Shown: positions 38,951 through 47,852 of the stretch, piece by piece
Layout: every line of letters begins with the position of its first letter
How positions within the stretch are numbered: position 1 is the first letter of the stretch
From: Roseiarcus sp036513315
Lineage (GTDB): Bacteria > Pseudomonadota > Alphaproteobacteria > Rhizobiales > Beijerinckiaceae
Length of the DNA: 64,000 nucleotides
Direction of reading: 5' to 3'
Assembly (NCBI GenBank): GCA_036513315.1
Contig: DATBZF010000098.1
Span: 1-64,000, forward strand
Position numbers and translations under genes: made by a program
Notes under the pieces: generated by a model
What the model was told of the DNA's origin: nothing
The model's database searches: none
Seen by the model: the letters and a program-made list of their open reading frames with translations, nothing else

Positions 38951-39352
38951 TCACTTAAAGTCGGCCCAACTATGTGGCGCGTTGGGCTGCCCGTGAAAGA
39001 CCCTTAGACCTTTGGGCGTCGAAACGATGTCTCCATCAACGAGCGTTTCGTCATTGAGAAGCGCCTCCGTCGGATCCGGCGTTGGCGTTTGCGAACATTT
39101 TGATCTTCGCGCCGCCAGGCACGCAAGCCAATCGTCGTGCCGCTGTCGCGCAACGGCGATACGCGACTGCCAGTCGGCGCTTTCGGTCGGATTGTCTTCG
39201 ACCCCTTCCGCCGCTACGGACGCTTCCCCCCGAGTGGGAGAGGCGGGCAGGCTCGTCGCATCGCTCGCGTCAGAACGCGCCGCTTGGGCGCAAGCGACAT
39301 TTGCCGCGCATATTATGGCTACCAACGCCGAGGCTGCTCGCAGATATCGAAT
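38951..39352 (-). CDS. Exported hypothetical protein with probable ATT start codon
   Basis: The reading frame encodes a clear signal peptide (RYLRAASALVAIICAANVAC, then AQA). No ATG, GTG or TTG stands at its beginning, but a perfect AGGAGG lies six bases before an ATT codon at 39352, giving 133 residues. The only alternatives are a CTG nine bases later and a TTG at 39325 that would cut the signal peptide and has no ribosome site. The mature protein is acidic with DWQSRIAVARQRHDDWLACL and a YWxDF-like end (HSWADFK). No family recognised. Confidence 0.6.
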   Translation of the reverse strand: MRYLRAASALVAIICAANVACAQAARSDASDATSLPASPTRGEASVAAEGVEDNPTESADWQSRIAVARQRHDDWLACLAARRSKCSQTPTPDPTEALLNDETLVDGDIVSTPKGLRVFHGQPNAPHSWADFK

Positions 39353-39494
39353 CGCTGACCTCCTCGTTCTGTCGGAGGCGGCGCTGCCGCATAAGTCGGC
39401 AGCAATCCACCTGGCTATCGTATCGCGCTGGCCGCCTGTTGGCCATTCGCAAAAAAAGAGCGAGCCGGCGCCGGCGGCCCTGGCTGGCGGTTGA

Positions 39495-40721
39495 TCACAG
39501 GCTCGCTTGCGGCATCGCGGCGGAAGGGCGTTTCGTGCGATATTGGCTGCGGGCGGCCGCGCCGGCGGAGACTGCGCTCACCGCAAGCAAAGACACCCAC
39601 GACATTTGTGAGAAATCGTCCGCCAGAAACGCCAAGGTAAGATCGCAGGCGAAAGCGGCGACCAGATAGGGCGCGATCTTGGCTCCCGTGGAGCCGAGGG
39701 CGCGAAACCCAAGCCAGGCAAGCGCCGAAGCGAGCAATGCGCCAATAATCCCCAGTTCATACCATATTTCGAAAAGGGCGACGCGAGGGACTGATACGGT
39801 CGCCAGCCCTATGTTGATTCCGCGGATCGAGGTGTCGATCCCATGGCCGGTGAACAGTCTGAACGGTTCGTGCAGAAGAATCTCGGCGGCGCCAGCCAGC
39901 GACAAGAATGGCCCCGACAGGCTCGAAAGCTTCGCATGGAAGAACCATCGCGACAGCGTCGGCGAAATCGCAGGCGCGAGCGGAGAGAGGATGACGATTC
40001 CCGCGGCCAGGATAGCCAAGTCGAAGACCGTTCGTTTAATGTCGGAAATCGCGAAAGACAGCGTGAGAACGCCGACAAACAGCGCCGCCGCCGGGATAGG
40101 GGCGCCGATGGCGAAACTGAACGCCGCCGTCAGGATCATCAAAAGCCGCGCCAAGCCGTTGCGCCCGCGCGCCGCCAGCCCCGCCATCGCCGGCCACAGC
40201 ATGATGACAAGCGCGACGCCGCTACGCTCAATCTTTTCGGTATAAGAGCCCAGGCCCGCATGGTCGGCGAAGGCCAGCGCCAGGATCGCGACCATCGCCA
40301 ATACGACGCCTACCGGAAACAAATAGAGGTCTGCCGCCCGCATATTGTCTCGCAAGCAGGCGAGCGCGACGATGACCAACAGCGCGGTTCCCACTAGTTT
40401 GAAGAGATGCTCCATCGCTTCAATCGGAAATGGCGTCCAAGCCAGTGAAAGCGCGGCCCAAGCGATCAGCGCAAGGCTGACCATTCCCAATGGCGACCAG
40501 AGCGCCTGGTATAGGCGTCCGCTGACCCCTTTGACGGGATTGAGCATGGCGGCAACGAGCAAAAGCGCCATGCCGATGGGGAAAAACAAATAAATTGCGC
40601 GCGACGAAAGCGCTTCGGCGCAAGGCGCCCCCAATGCGAGGACAACGTAGCCAAGCCGTTGCAACAGACGCGCGGCGTCTTCAGCGGCGTCGCCAGAAGC
40701 GGGAACGGTAAAGCTGGCCAT
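39495..40721 (-). CDS. O-antigen-ligase/polymerase-like membrane protein
   Basis: A protein of about 408 residues with ten or more hydrophobic segments. The large loop near residues 290-325 (LFTGHGIDTSIRGINIG, then VALFEIWYELGIIG) is typical of the Wzy_C/O-antigen ligase family, where a histidine and arginine-rich periplasmic loop joins lipid-linked glycan to an acceptor. I use ATG 40721; the frame extends to a GTG at 40736. No other glycan genes are adjacent, so substrate is unknown. Confidence 0.75.
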   Translation of the reverse strand: MASFTVPASGDAAEDAARLLQRLGYVVLALGAPCAEALSSRAIYLFFPIGMALLLVAAMLNPVKGVSGRLYQALWSPLGMVSLALIAWAALSLAWTPFPIEAMEHLFKLVGTALLVIVALACLRDNMRAADLYLFPVGVVLAMVAILALAFADHAGLGSYTEKIERSGVALVIMLWPAMAGLAARGRNGLARLLMILTAAFSFAIGAPIPAAALFVGVLTLSFAISDIKRTVFDLAILAAGIVILSPLAPAISPTLSRWFFHAKLSSLSGPFLSLAGAAEILLHEPFRLFTGHGIDTSIRGINIGLATVSVPRVALFEIWYELGIIGALLASALAWLGFRALGSTGAKIAPYLVAAFACDLTLAFLADDFSQMSWVSLLAVSAVSAGAAARSQYRTKRPSAAMPQASL

Positions 40722-40844
40722 CAAAGAGGGTCTCACTCAATACAAGCACTATAAGGCGCCGGGGTGGGCTACACTGTGGGATTACAGCAACGGTCGTTGC
40801 AATATTGGCACGGCCGGGACAGCTCGGCGGCTGGCGCGCGACGT

Positions 40845-41300
40845 CTACGCCAGCCGCACCATCAAAGCGCCAGCAAGCACAAGGGCGGCGCCGACGAGCC
40901 TGCCGAAGGACAATTCGCGCATGGCGAGGCCGAACAGGCCGAAACGATCGATGACCAGGGCGCCCATAAGCTGTCCGGCGACGACCAGACAAAGCAGCGC
41001 GCCGGCGCCGATGCGCGGCGCGAGAAAAACATTCGCGGCGAGATAAATCGCCCCGATCGTTCCGCCAGCGAGCAGCAGGGCAAGCGGTTGTCTCGCGATA
41101 TCGGCGAATGTCGGGATTTGACGAAAGGCGGTGAGATTGGCGACGGCGATCACCGTCAATCCGACGGCGAAGGAAATCATCGTCGCCGCAATTGGGCCAC
41201 CGATACCGCGTCCGAGCTGCGAATTGACGCTCGCCTGAAAGGGGAAGATGAACCCCGCGAAAACAGCCAGGAGCGAAAACAGGATTGCGAGCGGCGACAT
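40845..41300 (-). CDS. DMT-family (YdcZ/DUF606) membrane protein
   Basis: The 151-residue protein has five hydrophobic helices and the DUF606 features PFQASVNSQLGRGIGGPIAA and LAGQLMGALVIDRFGLFG-like sequence (AGQLMGALVIDRFGLFG). Such half-size transporters of the drug/metabolite superfamily often work as dimers; substrate unknown. ATG 41300 follows AAGGAC. It is just upstream of (on the opposite side of) the terminator that ends the ABC importer operon. Confidence 0.85.
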   Translation of the reverse strand: MSPLAILFSLLAVFAGFIFPFQASVNSQLGRGIGGPIAATMISFAVGLTVIAVANLTAFRQIPTFADIARQPLALLLAGGTIGAIYLAANVFLAPRIGAGALLCLVVAGQLMGALVIDRFGLFGLAMRELSFGRLVGAALVLAGALMVRLA

Positions 41301-41333
41301 CCAATGTCCTTCCGGCCGCCGGAGCGGCGCATT

Positions 41334-41368
41334 AAAAAGGGCGCGGCGCAAAATCTTGCGCCGCGCCC
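41334..41368 (-). terminator. Rho-independent terminator of the ABC importer/pyrimidine operon
   Basis: On the minus strand, GGGCGCGGCGCAA pairs perfectly over 13 bases with its complement around a four-base loop, followed by TTTTT (41334-41338). It lies 25 bases after the substrate-binding protein stop, marking the end of the minus-strand operon that begins at 47624. Confidence 0.92.
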
Positions 41369-41393
41369 GCGGGTTCGAAATCGCCGCGCTGGT

Positions 41394-42386
41394 TTATTTC
41401 GCCATCGCTTTGTCGATGACGGCGTTGCTGAAGGCGCCGGTGGGCTCTTTCGAGATCACCGGATCCGAGCCGCCGGTCAGCAGGGTCTTGACGGTCCGCG
41501 CATAGTCGGCGGGGTCGAGCTTGCCGTCGGAGCCGGCCGTCAGCTTGTTGATCTCGCTCATCATCTGCTGCTGGTGATGCTCGGTCTGGGCGCCCGTCGC
41601 ATCATTGTCGAGCACGATTTTGGCGGCGGCGTTGCTATTGTCCCGCGCCCAGGCCCAGCCCTTCATCGAGGCTCTGACGAAGCGCGCCATCTTGTCGACG
41701 AAGGCGGCGTCCTTCAGCTTGTCCTCCATCACGTAGAGGCCGTCTTCCAGCGTCGCGACGCCCTGATCCTCATATTTGAAGACGACAAGCTGGTCGGGCT
41801 TGTAGCCGGCGTCGATGACCTGCCAATATTCATTGTAGGTCATGGTCGAGATGCAATCGGCCTGTTTCTGGATCAACGGATCGACGTTGAAGCCCTGTTT
41901 GAGCACTTTCACGCCGCCCGGCGAACCGTCGGTCTTGAGGCCGAGTTTACCCATCCAATTCAGGAACGGGTATTCATTGCCGTAGAACCAGACGCCGAGC
42001 GTGCGATTTTTCAAATCGGCGGGCGCCTTTACCCCTGTCTCGGCGCGGCAGGTCAGCTCCAGACCGGAATGTTTGAAGGGTTGCGCGATATTGACCATCG
42101 CGACTCCCTTCTCGCGGGTCGCCAGCGCCGCCGGCATCCAGTCGACGACGACATCGGCGCCGCCGCCCGCCAGCACCTGTTCCGGCGCGACATCGGGGCC
42201 GCCCGGTTTGATCGTGACGTCGAGCCCTTCGTCCTTGTAGAAGCCCTTGTCCTTGGCCACGTAATAGCCGGCGAACTGCGCCTGCGTCACCCATTTGAGC
42301 TGCAGCGTCACCTTGTCGGCGGCGTGCGCGGCGCCGACGGCCAGCAACGCCGTCGTCGCGACCAATCCAACAATAGCTTTCTTCAT
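41394..42386 (-). CDS. ABC importer substrate-binding protein (NMT1/THI5-like)
   Basis: The 330-residue lipid-free binding protein begins with a signal peptide (MKKAIVGLVATTALLAVGAA, cleavage after AHA). The mature part reads KVTLQLKWVTQAQFAGYYVA and GFYKDEGLDVTIKPGG, hallmarks of NMT1/THI5-like proteins that bind pyrimidine-type or aromatic compounds. GGAGGAGG precedes the start at 42386. Downstream of two permease genes and ending at a strong terminator. Context with dihydropyrimidinase suggests a pyrimidine or hydantoin ligand; this is inference. Confidence 0.9.
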   Translation of the reverse strand: MKKAIVGLVATTALLAVGAAHAADKVTLQLKWVTQAQFAGYYVAKDKGFYKDEGLDVTIKPGGPDVAPEQVLAGGGADVVVDWMPAALATREKGVAMVNIAQPFKHSGLELTCRAETGVKAPADLKNRTLGVWFYGNEYPFLNWMGKLGLKTDGSPGGVKVLKQGFNVDPLIQKQADCISTMTYNEYWQVIDAGYKPDQLVVFKYEDQGVATLEDGLYVMEDKLKDAAFVDKMARFVRASMKGWAWARDNSNAAAKIVLDNDATGAQTEHHQQQMMSEINKLTAGSDGKLDPADYARTVKTLLTGGSDPVISKEPTGAFSNAVIDKAMAK

Positions 42387-42412
42387 CGACTTCCTCCTCC
42401 TGCTTTGAAAAA

Positions 42413-43189
42413 TCATGTGTCTCTCTGGCGATAGGACGCGTGCCAGAACGTCACCCTGCGCTCGATCAGCGCAACGAGTCCATAAAACAGCGAACCGGCG
42501 AGCGCCGCCACGACGATCGTCGCCCAGACCATGTCGATGCTCATATGCCCGACCTCGGTGCTGATGCGAAAACCCATGCCGACGGTCGGCGTGCCGAAGA
42601 ATTCGGCGACGATGGCGCCGATCATCGCCAGCGTCGTATTGATCTTGAGCGCATTGAAGATCAGCGGCAAGGCGGCGGGCAGCCGCAATTGCCGCAGCGT
42701 CTGCCCATAGCTTGCGCCATAGGTCTTCATCAGATCGCGCTCCATCGCGCCGGCGCTGGCAAGTCCCGCCACCGCGCTCACCAGCATCGGAAAGAAGGTC
42801 ATGATGACGACGACGGCGGCCTTGGATTGCCAATCGAAGCCGAACCACATCACCATGATCGGCGCGACGCCGACAATGGGCAGCGCCGAGACGAGATTGC
42901 CCAGGGGCAGCAATCCGCGCTGGAGGAATTGCGAGCGGTCGATCAGGATGGCGATGATGAGGCCAGCGCCGCAACCGATGGAATAGCCGGCGACGACGCC
43001 CTGGATGGTTTGCGCGAAATCGGCGGCGAGCGTCGGGACGGAGTGAACAAGACGTGAGAAAATCGCCGACGGCGCGGGCAGGATGATGACGGGCACGCCG
43101 AAGCCGCGCACCACCAATTCCCAGACGATCAGCACCCCCGCGCCGAACAAAGCGGGGGGCGCAAGATCGGCGGCGGCGCGCGGGTTCAT
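42413..43189 (-). CDS. ABC transporter permease
   Basis: The 258-residue inner-membrane protein has about six helices and the permease EAA loop (GASYGQTLRQLRLPAALPLI). The start at 43189 overlaps the previous permease stop by four bases (ATGA). The longer frame upstream lies over the neighbouring gene and is not used. It pairs with the other permease to form a heterodimeric channel. Confidence 0.92.
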   Translation of the reverse strand: MNPRAAADLAPPALFGAGVLIVWELVVRGFGVPVIILPAPSAIFSRLVHSVPTLAADFAQTIQGVVAGYSIGCGAGLIIAILIDRSQFLQRGLLPLGNLVSALPIVGVAPIMVMWFGFDWQSKAAVVVIMTFFPMLVSAVAGLASAGAMERDLMKTYGASYGQTLRQLRLPAALPLIFNALKINTTLAMIGAIVAEFFGTPTVGMGFRISTEVGHMSIDMVWATIVVAALAGSLFYGLVALIERRVTFWHASYRQRDT

Positions 43190-44052
43190 CGCGCAAAGCC
43201 CATGCGTCGGGAGATGACGCGGTCGGCGACGCCGATGAGCCCGACCAGCGCCGCCGACAGCGCGGCGGCCGTGAACAAAGCCGCCCAGATTTGCACCGTC
43301 TGGCCGTAATAGGAGCCGGCCAGAAGACGCGCGCCGAGGCCGCCATCCTCGCTCTTGGTGACTTCGGCGACGACGGCGCCGACCAGCGCGGCGGCGACGC
43401 CGATTTTCATGCTGGCGAAGAAGAACGGCGCACTGGCCGGAGCGCGCAATTTCAGGAACGTCTGCGCCCGCGTCGCGCAATAGGTGCGCATCAGGTCGAG
43501 TTGCAAAGGATCGGGGGAACGCAGACCCTTGACCATGCCGACGGTGACCGGAAAGAAACTGAGATAGGCGGCGATCACCGCTTTCGGGATGATGCCGGTG
43601 ATGTCGAACTGGTTGAGAATGACGACGATCATCGGCGCCAGCGCGATGATCGGAACCGTCTGCGAGGCGACGATCCAGGGCATCAGCGATTTCTCGAGCG
43701 CTTTCAGATTGACGATGACGATGGCCAAAGCGATGCCGAGCGCCGAGCCGATCGCAAAGCCGAGCAGGGTCTCCTGCAAGGTAATCAGCCCATGATAGAC
43801 AAGGCTGCGCTTGGATGTCGGCGCGGTCTCCAGCACGGTCTTGTCGAGTTCGGCGACGATCTGATGAGGCGCGGGAAGTTTCGGGCGCTCCATATTGAGG
43901 TCGGCCAGCGCCAGATCGCCAAGCGAATAATCAGTGACGCCGGAATTGGCGAAGAAATCGCGCTGGATCGGCGTGTTCATGAAAATCGCACCGGCGTACC
44001 AGACCGCCAGCAGTGCTGCGACGACGATGGTGACGGGAAGGACGCTCTTCAT
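43186..44052 (-). CDS. ABC transporter permease
   Basis: A 288-residue permease with an N-terminal helix, a soluble insert of about 60 residues (GVTDYSLGDLALADLNMERP) and a core of five helices. The EAA loop reads CATRAQTFLKLRAPASAPFF. Sequence GLITLQETLLGFAIGSALGI is typical of taurine/nitrate/thiamine-precursor class permeases. It is coupled by a four-base overlap to the second permease. Confidence 0.92.
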   Translation of the reverse strand: MKSVLPVTIVVAALLAVWYAGAIFMNTPIQRDFFANSGVTDYSLGDLALADLNMERPKLPAPHQIVAELDKTVLETAPTSKRSLVYHGLITLQETLLGFAIGSALGIALAIVIVNLKALEKSLMPWIVASQTVPIIALAPMIVVILNQFDITGIIPKAVIAAYLSFFPVTVGMVKGLRSPDPLQLDLMRTYCATRAQTFLKLRAPASAPFFFASMKIGVAAALVGAVVAEVTKSEDGGLGARLLAGSYYGQTVQIWAALFTAAALSAALVGLIGVADRVISRRMGFAR

Positions 44053-44091
44053 GCGCGCGCGCCGGGGTCCAAGAGAAGGAAAGAAGCGCGC

Positions 44092-44910
44092 TCAATCCTC
44101 ATAGGAATGCCCTTCGCGCAAGCCGTGCCGGACGCGGTTGGCGACTTCCAGAAATTCCGGCGTCTCGCGGATGTCGAGGGTGCGGTCGCGCGGAAAACCG
44201 CATGCGATGACGTCATGGATGCGCCCGGGGCGCGGCGACATCACGACGATGCGCGTCGACAAGAACACCGCTTCCGGGATCGAATGGGTGACGAACAAGA
44301 CAGTCTTTTTCGTCACGTCCCAAAGACGCAGCAATTGCTCGTTGAGCTTGTCGCGAACGATCTCGTCGAGCGCGCCGAATGGCTCGTCCATCAGCAACAG
44401 GTCGGGGTCGAAGGACAGCGCCCTGGCGATCGAGGCGCGCTGCTGCATGCCGCCTGACAATTGCCAGGGAAATTTCTTGCCGAACCCGGTCAGGTTGACG
44501 AGCTCGAGACCCCTGGCGACGCGCGCGTCGCGATCGGCCTTGGGATAGCCCATGATCTCGAGCGGCAGCGCAATATTGCGCGCCACGCTGCGCCAGGGAT
44601 AGAGCGCCGGCGCCTGGAACACATAGCCATAGGCGCGGTTGGCGCGCGCTTCTTGTGGGCTCATGCCGTTGACGCGAATGAGGCCTTTGGTCGGCGCCTC
44701 CAGGTCGGCGATCGCGCGCAGAAGCGTGGTCTTGCCGCAGCCTGATGGACCTATGAAGGAGATGAATTCCCCACGCTCGACCGCCAGGTTGATACCGCTC
44801 AGCGCCTGCACCGGCCCATCGGCGGTGACAAAGCTGAGCGACAGATCGGCGACATCGATCACCCGCGCGCCAACGCTGGCCTGGTCATTGGTGGCGAGCG
44901 GGCTCAGCAT
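44092..44910 (-). CDS. ABC transporter ATP-binding protein
   Basis: The 272-residue ATPase shows Walker A GPSGCGKTT, Q-loop YVFQAPALYPW, signature LSGGMQQRASIARAL, Walker B LLLMDEPFGALDE and the H-loop VTHSIPEAVFL, all of the nitrate/taurine-type importer class. Start 44910 is one base after the dihydropyrimidinase stop (TAAtATG), so it is part of the same operon. Confidence 0.94.
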   Translation of the reverse strand: MLSPLATNDQASVGARVIDVADLSLSFVTADGPVQALSGINLAVERGEFISFIGPSGCGKTTLLRAIADLEAPTKGLIRVNGMSPQEARANRAYGYVFQAPALYPWRSVARNIALPLEIMGYPKADRDARVARGLELVNLTGFGKKFPWQLSGGMQQRASIARALSFDPDLLLMDEPFGALDEIVRDKLNEQLLRLWDVTKKTVLFVTHSIPEAVFLSTRIVVMSPRPGRIHDVIACGFPRDRTLDIRETPEFLEVANRVRHGLREGHSYED

Positions 44911-44911
44911 A

Positions 44912-46339
44912 TTATCGCGCGACGCCTTTGGCTGCGGTGTGCTGCTTCCAGGCGGCCAGCGCGCGCGCCTCGGCGGGGAAAGGTTCGCGCCTGACGAATT
45001 TGCCGCGTCCCGGCTCGACCTGGATCTTGCCGTCGCGCCATGGCACTTCGCCGCGCGACAAGGTGAAGCGCGGCAGGCCTTGCACCTTGACGCCTTCGAA
45101 GACGTTGTAATCGATCGCCGAGAGCTGGTTGGCGGCGGAGATCGTCTTCGACGCCTTCGGGTCCCAGACGACGATGTCGGCGTCGGCGCCCGGCATGATC
45201 GCGCCCTTGCGCGGATAAAGGTTGAGGATGCGCGCAATGTTCGTCGACGTCACCGCGACAAACTCGTTCATCGTCAGGCGCCCGGTGCCGACGCCATAAG
45301 TCCACAGCACCGGCATGCGATCTTCCAGGCCTCCAGTCCCGTTGGGGATTTTGGTGAAATCGTCCTTGCCATAGGCTTTCTGCGCCGTTGTGAACGCGCA
45401 ATGGTCGGTCGCCACGACATGCAGCGAACCGGCGCGAAGGCCGTTCCACAAATCGTCCTGGTTCTTCTTGTCGCGGAAGGGCGGCGACATCACGCGCCGC
45501 GCCGCATGCTCCCAATCCTTGTTGAAATATTCGCTCTCGTCGAGAACGAGATGTTGGATCAGCGGCTCGCCATAGACGCGCATGCCCTTGGCGCGGGCGC
45601 GCCGGATCGCCTCATGCGCCTGGATGCAGGAGGTATGCACGATATAGAGCGGGCATCCCGCCTGGTCGGCGAGCATGATCGCGCGGTTGGCCGCCTCGCC
45701 TTCGACTTCCGGCGGGCGCGACAAGGCATGACCCTCGGGGCCGGTGATGCCGGCTTTGAGATATTTGGCCTGCAGGGACGCGACGACATCGCCATTCTCG
45801 GCGTGCACCAGCGGCATCGCGCCGAGTTCGGCGCAGCGTTGGAACGAGGCGAACATCTCTTCGTCGTTGACCATCAGCGCGCCCTTGTAGGCCATGAAAT
45901 GCTTGAAGGTCGTCACGCCTTTTTCGACGACCTTGCCCATCTCCTCGCGCACTTTGTCCGACCAATAGGTGATGCACATGTGGTAGGCGTAATCGGCGCA
46001 GGCGGTCTTGGAACGCCGATCCCAGTCCGCCCACGCCTCCATCAGCGGCTGGCCATTGCCGGGGATGCAGAAGTCGACGACCATCGTCGTGCCGCCCGAA
46101 AGCGCCGCCTTGGTGCCGCTCTCGTAATGATCGGCGGAGGTCGTGCCCATGAAGGGCATTTCGAGATGGGTGTGCGGGTCGATGCCGCCCGGCATGACGA
46201 AGCAATCCGATCCGTCGAGGGTCGTATCCCCCTTCAGATTGGGCCCGATCGCCGCGATCTTTTCGCCCTCCACGAGAACGTCGGCCTGGTAGCTGCGATC
46301 GGCGGCGACGACGGTTCCGCCTTTGATGACGAGCGACAT
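44912..46339 (-). CDS. Dihydropyrimidinase (D-hydantoinase)
   Basis: This cytosolic amidohydrolase opens dihydrouracil and dihydrothymine to N-carbamoyl-beta-amino acids. The 475-residue protein has the metal motif DPHTHLEMPFMG, the carbamylated-lysine motif FKHFMAYKGAL, metal histidines in VHAENGD and YIVHTSC, and the catalytic ATDHCAF. Start MSLVIKGGT at 46339 has GGAGA upstream. It lies between the carbamoyl hydrolase and the ABC importer on one strand. preT and preA elsewhere in the window would supply its substrates. Confidence 0.95.
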   Translation of the reverse strand: MSLVIKGGTVVAADRSYQADVLVEGEKIAAIGPNLKGDTTLDGSDCFVMPGGIDPHTHLEMPFMGTTSADHYESGTKAALSGGTTMVVDFCIPGNGQPLMEAWADWDRRSKTACADYAYHMCITYWSDKVREEMGKVVEKGVTTFKHFMAYKGALMVNDEEMFASFQRCAELGAMPLVHAENGDVVASLQAKYLKAGITGPEGHALSRPPEVEGEAANRAIMLADQAGCPLYIVHTSCIQAHEAIRRARAKGMRVYGEPLIQHLVLDESEYFNKDWEHAARRVMSPPFRDKKNQDDLWNGLRAGSLHVVATDHCAFTTAQKAYGKDDFTKIPNGTGGLEDRMPVLWTYGVGTGRLTMNEFVAVTSTNIARILNLYPRKGAIMPGADADIVVWDPKASKTISAANQLSAIDYNVFEGVKVQGLPRFTLSRGEVPWRDGKIQVEPGRGKFVRREPFPAEARALAAWKQHTAAKGVAR

Positions 46340-46376
46340 GTCTAGTTCTCCAAGAATTGGGTGGGGAAGCCGCTTT

Positions 46377-47624
46377 TCACGCCACGATCTCCGCCTTCTC
46401 CAGCACCGCATGCATCAGCACATTGGCGCCGGCCGTCGACCATTCCTGTTTGATGTCTTCGCTTTCGTTATGGCTGATTCCGTCGACGCAGGGCGTGAAA
46501 ATCATCGAAGTCGGCGCGACGCGGGCGAGGTAGCAAGCATCATGCCCGGCGCCCGAAACGATATCGCGGTGCGAAAGGCCGAGGTGTTTGGCCGCCCGGC
46601 GCACCGCGCTGACGCAGCCTTCGTCGAAAGGAACTGGCGGATAGTAAAAGACCTGCTTGATATCGGCGGTCAGGCCGATCGCGCTTATGATCTTCCCGAC
46701 GCCTTCTTGCAGCGCGGCGTCCATCTCGCTCAAAGTGGCGTCAATCGGATGACGGAAATCCACGGTCATGAAAACCTCGCCGGGGATCACGTTGCGCGAA
46801 TTGGGATAGGGGTTGAGCATGCCGACGGTCGAGACGGCGAGCGGCGCTTTGGCGAGGCCAATCTGATTGACGAGTTCGACGATTCGCGCGGCGCCGAGCA
46901 GCGCATCCTTGCGGCGCGGCATCGGGGTCGAGCCGGCATGGCTCTCAAAACCGGTCAGGCGGATTTCATACCAGCGCTGACCCTGGCCATGAGTGACGAC
47001 GCCGACATCGATCGATTCATCTTCAAGAATCGGTCCCTGTTCGATATGCAATTCAAAAAAGGCGTGGATCGGCCGGCCGCCGATGGGCTCGCCGCCCTTA
47101 TAGCCGATGCGCTCGAGTTCATCGCCCAGTTTCTTGCCTTCGGCGTCGACGCGCGAATAGGCGAATTCTTTGGTATAGGCGCCAGCGAACACCCCCGACG
47201 AAATCATCGCCGGCGCATAGCGCGACCCTTCTTCGTTGGTCCAATTGGCGATCTCGATCGGGCGGCGCGTCTTGATGTTGAGATCGTTGAGCGATCGCAC
47301 CACTTCCAGCGCGCCCAGGACGCCTAGAACGCCGTCGAATTTGCCTCCCGTCGGTTGGGTGTCGAGATGGGAGCCCATCATCACTGGAGCGAGATCATCT
47401 TGGACGCCGGGGCGGCGGGCGAACATGTTGCCCATTTCATCGACCTTGACGACGCAACCCTCTTTCTCACACCATGTAGTGAATAGCTCGCGCCCCTGCT
47501 TGTCGAGATCAGTCAGGGTCAGGCGCTTGCAGCCGCCTTTTGGCGTGCCGCCAATCTTGGCCATTTCCATGAGCGCGTCCCACAGCCGCTGGCCGTTGAT
47601 GCGCACATTCGACAGGTCTGACAT
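46377..47624 (-). CDS. Zn-dependent N-carbamoyl-amino acid amidohydrolase (beta-ureidopropionase type)
   Basis: An M20-fold hydrolase of 415 residues from the hydantoinase/carbamoylase family. Metal ligands are visible in GSHLDTQPTGGKFDG, NWTNEEGSRYAP, FELHIEQGPILE and the late GAGHDACYLA; the dimerisation lid contains GFESHAGSTPMPRRKDAL. In this operon it most likely converts N-carbamoyl-beta-alanine to beta-alanine, CO2 and ammonia, the last step of reductive pyrimidine breakdown; allantoate hydrolysis is a less likely alternative. It is the first gene of the minus operon, behind an exact RutR-type operator. Confidence 0.92.
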   Translation of the reverse strand: MSDLSNVRINGQRLWDALMEMAKIGGTPKGGCKRLTLTDLDKQGRELFTTWCEKEGCVVKVDEMGNMFARRPGVQDDLAPVMMGSHLDTQPTGGKFDGVLGVLGALEVVRSLNDLNIKTRRPIEIANWTNEEGSRYAPAMISSGVFAGAYTKEFAYSRVDAEGKKLGDELERIGYKGGEPIGGRPIHAFFELHIEQGPILEDESIDVGVVTHGQGQRWYEIRLTGFESHAGSTPMPRRKDALLGAARIVELVNQIGLAKAPLAVSTVGMLNPYPNSRNVIPGEVFMTVDFRHPIDATLSEMDAALQEGVGKIISAIGLTADIKQVFYYPPVPFDEGCVSAVRRAAKHLGLSHRDIVSGAGHDACYLARVAPTSMIFTPCVDGISHNESEDIKQEWSTAGANVLMHAVLEKAEIVA

Positions 47625-47668
47625 CGCCCCGGGACTCCCCTCAAAATGCGCTCAACGCTATTATGAAT

Positions 47669-47684
47669 TTGACCAAATGGTCAA
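47669..47684. promoter_or_regulatory. RutR-type operator between amidohydrolase operon and tetR gene
   Basis: TTGACCAAATGGTCAA is an exact match to the Escherichia coli RutR consensus TTGACCANNTGGTCAA. It lies 45 bases upstream of the amidohydrolase start and about 170 bases upstream of the divergent RutR-like gene. On the minus strand its TTGACC can serve as a -35 with TAATAG 15 bases downstream as a possible -10, so bound repressor would block that promoter. Confidence 0.88.
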
Positions 47685-47852
47685 ATGCCGCGATCTTGCG
47701 CAGGGCGCCGATAATTGGGGCGCCGCGATGATGGGAATTTCAGAGCGAAGCGGGCGTCGTTTCCGCCAGAGAGAAGACCGGAAAACAAAGACCTGCGCCG
47801 CCGGCCGGCTCTCCGCGTCTGCGATCGGGGCGGGAATCGCGAGGGCCTCTTT

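Noticed and set aside
42387..43346. A 320-codon extension of the substrate-binding protein frame
   Set aside because: It crosses a permease gene in another frame; the signal peptide and GGAGGAGG place the real start at 42386.
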